A stretch of DNA of 64,000 nucleotides from positions 372,001-436,000 of the forward strand of contig CAMLHZ010000001.1 in the NCBI GenBank assembly GCA_946480085.1. Direction: 5' to 3'. The stretch is from an uncultured Flavobacteriales bacterium (GTDB taxonomy: Bacteria > Bacteroidota > Bacteroidia > Flavobacteriales > Crocinitomicaceae). Shown here piece by piece: positions 59,113 to 64,000 of this stretch. Within the stretch, counting starts at the first letter, position 1, and the number at the start of each line of letters is the position of its first letter. Under the pieces are notes generated by a model that worked only from the letters and a program-made list of their open reading frames with translations, did no database searches and was not told where the DNA came from. Position numbers and translations under genes: made by a program.

Positions 59113-60909
59113 ATGAAGAACATCCGTAATTTCTGTATTATCGCTCACATCGACCATGGAAAAAGTACTTTGGCCGATCGTTTATTACAAACAACAGGAA
59201 CTATTTCTGACCGTGAAATGCAAGCACAAGCCTTGGATGACATGGATTTGGAGCGTGAACGCGGAATTACGATTAAGTCGCATGCCATTCAAATGAATTA
59301 TAAGTTTGAAGGACAGGATTACGTTCTCAATTTGATTGATACTCCGGGACACGTTGACTTTTCTTACGAGGTTTCGCGTTCAATTGCGGCTTGTGAAGGT
59401 GCTCTTCTAATTGTTGATGCTTCTCAGGGAATTGAGGCACAAACAATTTCCAACTTGTACCTTGCTTTAGAGCACGATTTGGAGATTATTCCAATCCTGA
59501 ATAAAATGGACCTTCCTGGTGCAATGCCTGAGGAGGTTACGGATCAAATTGTTGAATTGATAGGGTGTGATCCTTCTGATGTTATTCCTGCATCTGGTAA
59601 AACAGGTTTAGGAGTAGACGATATTCTACGCGCAATTATTGAACGAATTCCTGCCCCGAAAGGGGACGAAGATGCGCCTTTGCAGGCAATGATCTTCGAC
59701 TCTGTTTTCAACTCTTTTAGAGGAATTATTGCTTACTACCGTGTAAGAAATGGTGTAATCAAAAAAGGAGATAAAGTTCGATTCTTAAATACAGGAAAAG
59801 ATTACAATGCCGATGAGGTAGGAATTTTGAAAATGGACCTGAGTCCAAAGAAAGAAGTTCGTGCCGGTGATGTTGGCTATATTATCTCCGGAATTAAAAC
59901 AGCGAAAGAAGTTAAGGTTGGTGATACAATTACGCTAACAGCTAATCCAACTAATGAAGCGATCAAAGGGTTTGAAGATGTGAAGCCAATGGTATTCGCC
60001 GGAATTTACCCTGTTGAGACTGATGAATATGAAGAATTGCGTTACTCTATGGAGAAATTGCAGTTGAACGATTCATCATTGGTGTTTGAGCCAGAATCTT
60101 CGGCAGCACTAGGATTTGGTTTCCGTTGTGGATTCCTTGGGATGTTACACATGGAAATTATTCAGGAACGTTTGGAGCGCGAGTTCAACATGACGGTTAT
60201 TACAACTGTTCCCAACGTATCTTACTTCTGTTACACAACAAAGAATCCGGATGTTCAGTTTACGGTAAACAATCCGTCTGAATTACCAGATCCGTCTACA
60301 ATTGATAGAATTGAAGAACCTTATATCAAGGCACAGGTCATTACAAAATCGGAATACATTGGTCAAATTATGACGCTTTGTATTGAGAAACGTGGTGAAT
60401 TGAGAAATCAGGTTTACCTAACGCAAGACAGAGTTGAATTGACTTTTGAAATGCCTTTGGCTGAGATTGTATTTGACTTTTACGACCGTTTGAAATCTGT
60501 TTCTCGTGGATATGCATCTTTCGATTATCATCCAATTGGCTACAAGGAATCTGATTTGATTCGTATGGACATGTTATTGAATGGTGAGCAACTGGATGCA
60601 CTTTCTGCCTTGGTTCACCGCAGCAATGCTTACGATCTTGGAAAGAAAATTTGTGTGAAGTTGAAGGAATTGATCCCTCGTCAACAGTTCGAAATTCCAA
60701 TTCAGGCAGCTATCGGAGCAAAGATTATTGCTCGTGAAACGATTAAGGCCTTACGTAAAGACGTTACCGCAAAATGTTACGGTGGAGATATCTCCCGTAA
60801 ACGTAAGCTTCTTGAAAAACAGAAAGAAGGTAAGAAACGTATGCGTCAGGTAGGAAGAGTAGAGGTTCCTCAAGAAGCGTTTATGGCGGTTCTGAAGCTG
60901 AACGATTAA
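59113..60909 (+). CDS. lepA: elongation factor 4 (LepA)
   Basis: 598 residues. G-domain motifs: [15 protein letters not shown] (G1), RGITIKS (G2), DTPGHVDF (G3), NKMD (G4) and SGKTG (G5). The C-terminal half has the EF4-specific tail with [20 protein letters not shown] and [16 protein letters not shown]. It acts on ribosomes during translation stress. Its last bases overlap by four the 3' end of the next, convergent, gene. Confidence 0.98.
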   Translation: MKNIRNFCIIAHIDHGKSTLADRLLQTTGTISDREMQAQALDDMDLERERGITIKSHAIQMNYKFEGQDYVLNLIDTPGHVDFSYEVSRSIAACEGALLIVDASQGIEAQTISNLYLALEHDLEIIPILNKMDLPGAMPEEVTDQIVELIGCDPSDVIPASGKTGLGVDDILRAIIERIPAPKGDEDAPLQAMIFDSVFNSFRGIIAYYRVRNGVIKKGDKVRFLNTGKDYNADEVGILKMDLSPKKEVRAGDVGYIISGIKTAKEVKVGDTITLTANPTNEAIKGFEDVKPMVFAGIYPVETDEYEELRYSMEKLQLNDSSLVFEPESSAALGFGFRCGFLGMLHMEIIQERLEREFNMTVITTVPNVSYFCYTTKNPDVQFTVNNPSELPDPSTIDRIEEPYIKAQVITKSEYIGQIMTLCIEKRGELRNQVYLTQDRVELTFEMPLAEIVFDFYDRLKSVSRGYASFDYHPIGYKESDLIRMDMLLNGEQLDALSALVHRSNAYDLGKKICVKLKELIPRQQFEIPIQAAIGAKIIARETIKALRKDVTAKCYGGDISRKRKLLEKQKEGKKRMRQVGRVEVPQEAFMAVLKLND

Positions 60910-62486
60910 TTCAAACGAAACTCGAATCTGTAGCTAATTCCAGCTTGAATGTACAGATAGGATTGGGTGTTTATCTGATTGGATAAGTCACGTGCAATTC
61001 CTCCATGAATATAGTAACCGAAGTTATTGTCGAAATTGACGCTGAAACCAGAATGCAGATTGACTTCTGCGAATGACTGGTATTTCCTGTTGTAGCTTGT
61101 TCTCAGTTCTAAACCGCAGTATGGTTTCACATTGGTAGAGAAACGAACATCCGACATCAATTGCCATGGATTTGTTCCTCGATTTTTCATTAGACCAAAC
61201 TCCAAATAATTGAATTTGTAGGAAAGAGACCCGTAGAATCCCAATCGATGATTGATCCCTAGCTCTGTTTGAATTTCGCTTTTCTTGTATCTAAAGCCAA
61301 AACGGACTGCGGCATATGAAGTCAACGTGTCGTTGTGATAAAAAGCACCGAGTGTTGTACGAAGAGCAAACCAGTCACTTCCGTTGCGACACCTCAAACC
61401 ACAGCGAAAATGAGTATAGTCATTTGTATCAATGGCTATTGGTTCAGGACATGACCACTGTGGTTGCGGACTTTGAATTTCGAAATGATCATAATACTTG
61501 CTATTGAATTGATAGAAGCAGTAATCCTGATTCTTTTTTTTCTTTCCTGTTTCCCAGTTTATTGCAATTTTCTTCTCTTCGTTGGCATTCGTGTAAAGTC
61601 GTACTTTGTAAACAAGCGTGCTGTCGATGTATTCTCTTGGAACCCTTATCTCTGCTTGATTATGTCGCAGAAACTTGGTTTTGAACTGAGTAACGCTCGT
61701 TACAAAATAATCCGTTAGATATTGGTTTGACACAATAAGATTGGTGTCTTGTTTAAAAAGAGATTCCGGACATCCCTCGCACGGTTGTTCCTGGAAAAGA
61801 ACTAAACCGAATTTATCAAAACTCTCTTTGGGAATAGTTGCGGTTAAACGTGTTTCCCGCCACCAGAGTTTACCTGTTTTGGTTTTTTTCCAATTCACAC
61901 GTTGTGCAACAGCATTGGGCGAACCAGGATTTTTTATGTAATAGTGTTTTCTTCTTTCCAGCTCGTAGTTTGGCAAAAGCTCCATGTAAACCATTGACTT
62001 TTTACCACTTGTTTGAACTTTGGTATAGAGGTATCTATAAACAACTTCATCGGTACCAAAACACCTTTCGTTATTTGCCGTTAGCGGAATAGTATCTTGT
62101 GTTTCGTGCGTTTCAAGATGATAAATGATGATGTCAACACGTCGGCTTAAACTATCTACTTTTTGAGTGGTTTCCCCTTTAAAACGGATGTCGATTGGAA
62201 GTTCTTCTTTAAAAAGATTGCTACATTCCTTAGCAACCGCTTTTGCTCGACGTTCAGATAGGCGCTGATTGGATTGCATATTTCCGGAACTGTCTGAATA
62301 ACCGATGAAAGCGATATGGGAAATAGTATTGTAATCCAAAGAAGCCATTTTTGCCCTGATTACTTCATGCGAGTAAGCGGAGATCTTATGACTTCCTGTT
62401 TTGAAATGGATGGAAGTTACTTCTTGGGTTGAGCCAAAATAGGGGATAAGAACCAGTAGAAGTAAAATACGAAGTTGACCCAACAT
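60906..62486 (-). CDS. OmpA-domain outer membrane protein
   Basis: 526 residues from the ATG at 62486, which gives a signal peptide ([18 protein letters not shown]); the frame extends to 62633 but that part is antisense shadow over the small gene at 62534. The OmpA-like domain comes first (about 20-140, [40 protein letters not shown]). The rest is beta-rich, probably a membrane barrel ([32 protein letters not shown] ending in an aromatic). Order reversed from E. coli OmpA. Function unknown. Confidence 0.75.
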   Translation of the reverse strand: MLGQLRILLLLVLIPYFGSTQEVTSIHFKTGSHKISAYSHEVIRAKMASLDYNTISHIAFIGYSDSSGNMQSNQRLSERRAKAVAKECSNLFKEELPIDIRFKGETTQKVDSLSRRVDIIIYHLETHETQDTIPLTANNERCFGTDEVVYRYLYTKVQTSGKKSMVYMELLPNYELERRKHYYIKNPGSPNAVAQRVNWKKTKTGKLWWRETRLTATIPKESFDKFGLVLFQEQPCEGCPESLFKQDTNLIVSNQYLTDYFVTSVTQFKTKFLRHNQAEIRVPREYIDSTLVYKVRLYTNANEEKKIAINWETGKKKKNQDYCFYQFNSKYYDHFEIQSPQPQWSCPEPIAIDTNDYTHFRCGLRCRNGSDWFALRTTLGAFYHNDTLTSYAAVRFGFRYKKSEIQTELGINHRLGFYGSLSYKFNYLEFGLMKNRGTNPWQLMSDVRFSTNVKPYCGLELRTSYNRKYQSFAEVNLHSGFSVNFDNNFGYYIHGGIARDLSNQINTQSYLYIQAGISYRFEFRLN

Positions 62487-62533
62487 GTTTGGCTTTTCTA
62501 AGAATGTTAAACGTAGGAAAAGGTAAACATATT

Positions 62534-62689
62534 TTAGCGGCATCCCTTCCATGCCAACGCAGCCACCACAATCCAGACAATTCCTTTTACCAGAAAAAAT
62601 ATAAAGCCGGCAACCCCAAGTCGTTTGAGCCACTTCTTCTTTGTGTTCGTTGGAGTTGAACTATTTTTTCCTGGAGTTTCAGTATTCAA
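62534..62689 (-). CDS. small single-pass membrane protein, TTG start (51 residues)
   Basis: The frame from TTG at 62689 to TAA at 62536-62534 reads MNTETPGKNSSTPTNTKKKW, then a membrane segment RLGVAGFIFFLVKGIVWIVV and a tail WKGCR. The in-frame stop upstream (TGA near 62723) and lack of an ATG leave TTG as the best start; ATT at 62701 is also possible. KRLGxAGFxFFLxKG is a pattern known from small Bacteroidota membrane proteins. It lies between the acidic-protein terminator and the OmpA-like gene. Confidence 0.55.
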   Translation of the reverse strand: MNTETPGKNSSTPTNTKKKWLKRLGVAGFIFFLVKGIVWIVVAALAWKGCR

Positions 62690-62701
62690 AATAGGAGGAA
62701 T

Positions 62702-62746
62702 AAAAAAACGCCATTTCTCTAATCATCCGACTAAAAAAATGGCGTT
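62702..62746 (-). terminator. terminator of the acidic-protein gene
   Basis: AACGCCATTT and AAATGGCGTT pair across about 20 bases; on the minus strand a T run follows. It lies 18 bases beyond the stop of the acidic protein. Confidence 0.75.
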
Positions 62747-62763
62747 CATATATGTTTTAAGAA

Positions 62764-63126
62764 TTACTCTTCGTCATCGTCGCCAGCGTCATCTTCATCC
62801 GCTTTGTCATAGCTATCGTCGTCGTCATCGTCAGATGTGGTGTCATCATCATCATCAGCACCATCGAATTTATCGATTTCTTCTTCGATATCGTCGTCAT
62901 CATCATCGTCATCAACTGTTGGTGATTTCAATTTCAACTTTGGAAGTTTAACTAAGTAGATGACTTCTTCAGTTTCCCAAAGCAGGGAATCGAAAACTTC
63001 ACCACTAATTGGATTTGTCATCTTGGTTGTTTGTCCGGCAAATCCTTCTGGAAAAGCAAGCAATAGTGCCTTCTTCTGATCGATTGTCAGCTTCTCGTAA
63101 CTGATGATTGTTTTTTTCTTTGACAT
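62764..63126 (-). CDS. protein of unknown function with poly-aspartate tail
   Basis: 120 residues from the ATG at 63126. The first 70 residues are compact (IISYEKLTIDQKKALLLAF, then TNPISGEVFDSLLWETEEVI). The last 50 are mainly Asp with some Glu (DDDDDDDDIEEEIDKFDGAD and DDDDDTTSDDDDDDSYD), highly acidic and probably disordered. No family recognised. It starts four bases after the upstream gene ends and has its own terminator. The tail could bind calcium or a basic partner; no evidence. Confidence 0.7.
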   Translation of the reverse strand: MSKKKTIISYEKLTIDQKKALLLAFPEGFAGQTTKMTNPISGEVFDSLLWETEEVIYLVKLPKLKLKSPTVDDDDDDDDIEEEIDKFDGADDDDDTTSDDDDDDSYDKADEDDAGDDDEE

Positions 63127-63130
63127 GCTC

Positions 63131-63418
63131 TTATATTTCAAGTTTTTTGATCCGATTAATCGGCAAAATAACATTTTGTTTTAAAACTATTGCAGAATCA
63201 GTAACTGCCCAAATAGTTGTGTGTACCATTTTCTTTCCTTCGTCATCCAAAAAGTAGATTTTTACTTTCTGGTGCTCAAGATTTCCAAGCGTAATTGCGC
63301 GCTGTACAGCGTTGTTGCGTTCCTTTAATTCTGATTCGGATAATATGACTTCATCATGTGGGAAATGCAGTGTAGAAACACTTTCTTTCTCAATTTCTAT
63401 GTAGTCCGGATCACTCAT
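63131..63418 (-). CDS. small soluble protein of unknown function
   Basis: 95 residues from the ATG at 63418; a TTG at 63436 opens the frame but lies in the promoter region. It reads MSDPDYIEIEKESVSTLHFP, then HQKVKIYFLDDEGKKMVHTT and ends with VILPINRIKKLEI, a small beta-rich domain. No family recognised. It is the first gene of a two-gene unit with the acidic protein. Confidence 0.68.
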   Translation of the reverse strand: MSDPDYIEIEKESVSTLHFPHDEVILSESELKERNNAVQRAITLGNLEHQKVKIYFLDDEGKKMVHTTIWAVTDSAIVLKQNVILPINRIKKLEI

Positions 63419-63433
63419 AACATCATTTTCGAG

Positions 63434-63441
63434 CAAATTTA
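63434..63441 (-). promoter_or_regulatory. -7 promoter element of the two-gene acidic-protein unit
   Basis: TAAATTTG on the minus strand, a full TAnnTTTG match, 15 bases before the ATG at 63418. Confidence 0.45.
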
Positions 63442-63526
63442 AACGAAATGAATAAACTGGATTTATGTTTTCGACAAATTATCTTGAATTAAATATAAAC
63501 CAGGGTATGTTGAAAGATAAAAACGA

Positions 63527-63554
63527 AAAAGTCCTTAGAATTCTAAGGACTTTT
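63527..63554. terminator. perfect-palindrome terminator near the right edge
   Basis: AAAAGTCCTTAGAA is followed by its exact complement, giving a 14-base-pair stem without a free loop and A/T runs on each side. It may end the LytTR transcript (minus strand), although about 320 bases of apparently non-coding sequence separate them. Confidence 0.65.
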
Positions 63555-63615
63555 GTTTAGTAGTGTTTTAGTTTGCTTATATCGTGTGAGTAGATTGCCA
63601 AATTAATTAAATGAA

Positions 63616-63764
63616 ATCAGGTTGTTTCTAACGTTTTATTAAGATAAGCCTCCAACGGAGATAGAACTATATACTCTTCAATAAAACTAGAAAATGAAAA
63701 AACTGCCTCTCCAATTGCAGTGTTTCCGTTTTTGAGTTATCTAACATTAGAAAACAACCTGAAT
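63616..63764. repeat. imperfect inverted repeat
   Basis: AATCAGGTTGTTTCTAACG (63616-63634) and the complement of CTAACATTAGAAAACAACCT (63741-63760, extending to GAATC) share about 15 of 18 bases. The span of roughly 150 bases is like the other repeat elements, but the sequence is different and no other copy was noticed. Confidence 0.4.
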
Positions 63765-63872
63765 CATCTCCTTATTTCCTCTACTAAGATAGCATTGACA
63801 TGCAATGGCTTTTGGTCGAATGAATATTTAAAGGATTAGAATGAATATTTTCGACGAATGGCTGAACTTAGC

Positions 63873-64000
63873 CTATAAGTTTTCTAAAATTTGGAAGAAA
63901 ATATCACGTTTTGCTGGTGACAAAGGCACTTCGCTACCGTCTTTCATCACAACGGCACCGCCATTTCCCTTGTCATATCGGTCTACATAATTCAGGTTAA
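63873..64000 (-). CDS. LytTR-family DNA-binding protein, C-terminal fragment
   Basis: The minus-strand frame enters from the right edge and ends at TAG (63875-63873), giving 41 residues: NLNYVDRYDKGNGGAVVMKD followed by GSEVPLSPAKRDIFFQIL. The YxKGxGGxVxxxDGxxxPxSxxxxxxF pattern is the end of a LytTR DNA-binding domain, usually attached to a response-regulator receiver domain. The rest of the gene lies outside the window, so no start or partner is known. Confidence 0.72.
   Translation of the reverse strand, partial: NLNYVDRYDKGNGGAVVMKDGSEVPLSPAKRDIFFQILENL

Larger units (their letters stand above)
63442..63872. other. 431-base stretch without a recognised gene
   Basis: It holds the terminator at 63527-63554 and an imperfect inverted repeat at 63616-63764. 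No open frame of note with a plausible start was found on either strand. The composition is AT-rich. Confidence 0.6.

Noticed and set aside
62487..62633. Longer N-terminus for the OmpA-domain protein
   Set aside because: The extension has no signal character and coincides with the small membrane protein gene in another frame.
63841..63990. Plus-strand 49-residue frame beginning MNIFDEWLNL
   Set aside because: It is antisense to the LytTR tail, which has a clear family pattern.
1..64000. CRISPR arrays, rRNA, tRNA, prophage, transposase genes
   Set aside because: No regularly spaced direct repeats, no RNA gene signatures and no integrase, transposase or structural phage proteins were seen.

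Overview
The window is a chromosomal segment of a low-GC, free-living member of the Bacteroidota, most likely Flavobacteriales. The evidence is a gliding-motility lipoprotein (GldH), a protein with a type IX secretion sorting tail, many small lipoproteins and DUF families typical of the phylum (DUF4292, DUF4286, DUF3108, DUF3109), near absence of Shine-Dalgarno sites, and many copies of the phylum -7 promoter element TAnnTTTG. The genus cannot be fixed from the sequence. No rRNA, tRNA, CRISPR array, prophage or insertion sequence was found. Most of the content is ordinary core chromosome.

Layout: 2-3069 (+) holds the end of a TPR/sulfatase-modifying-factor-like protein, an ECF sigma factor and its probable anti-sigma factor. 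3197-11529 (-) is an eight-gene run (holB, ricT-like, gldH, dut, sugar nucleotidyltransferase, TPR lipoprotein, DUF4292 lipoprotein, EnvC-like protein) with several overlapping start/stop codons, linking replication, nucleotide hygiene and envelope work. 11776-18450 holds small secreted and lipoprotein genes, a GT9 glycosyltransferase, a thioesterase and a phosphoglucose/phosphomannose isomerase. 18740-24227 (+) carries bcp, recA, yicC, gmk and nadD. 24224-31396 holds an AddB-like nuclease, a DUF3109 protein, a HAD phosphatase, a propeller-like secreted protein, tryptophan 2,3-dioxygenase and a DUF3108 protein. 31524-37152 carries a SpoIIE-type phosphatase with its small membrane partner, an imelysin/di-heme oxidoreductase pair and an OmpA-like protein. 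37401-42027 (+) has rpoN, a membrane protein, a metallo-hydrolase and pth. 42029-42551 is a PIN-domain toxin-antitoxin pair. 42673-50066 (-) has a 1379-residue T9SS cargo protein, ispD, a 59-residue membrane protein and dxs. 50220-64000 has kdsB, an M61 peptidase, lspA, a DksA-like regulator, rsmA, a MORN-repeat protein, an LLM oxidoreductase, lepA, an OmpA-like protein, small acidic proteins and the tail of a LytTR regulator at the edge.

Three coding regions are absent from a plain ORF list or too short for it and were found by reading: a 59-residue membrane protein (47846-48025), a 51-residue membrane protein with a TTG start (62534-62689), and the last 41 residues of a LytTR protein (63873-64000).

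Non-coding structure is the less ordinary part. There is a pair of about 140-bp inverted-repeat elements with 24-bp arms (11570-11717 and 55496-55635), a family of GATGCATC-centred palindromes (12468, 15151, 47740), a GC-rich word shared between two loci (12484 and 47795), a set of -7 boxes lying only 3-7 bases from start codons (probable leaderless transcripts), and a symmetric operator-like site in front of recA. No clear new multi-gene system stood out, and none is claimed.
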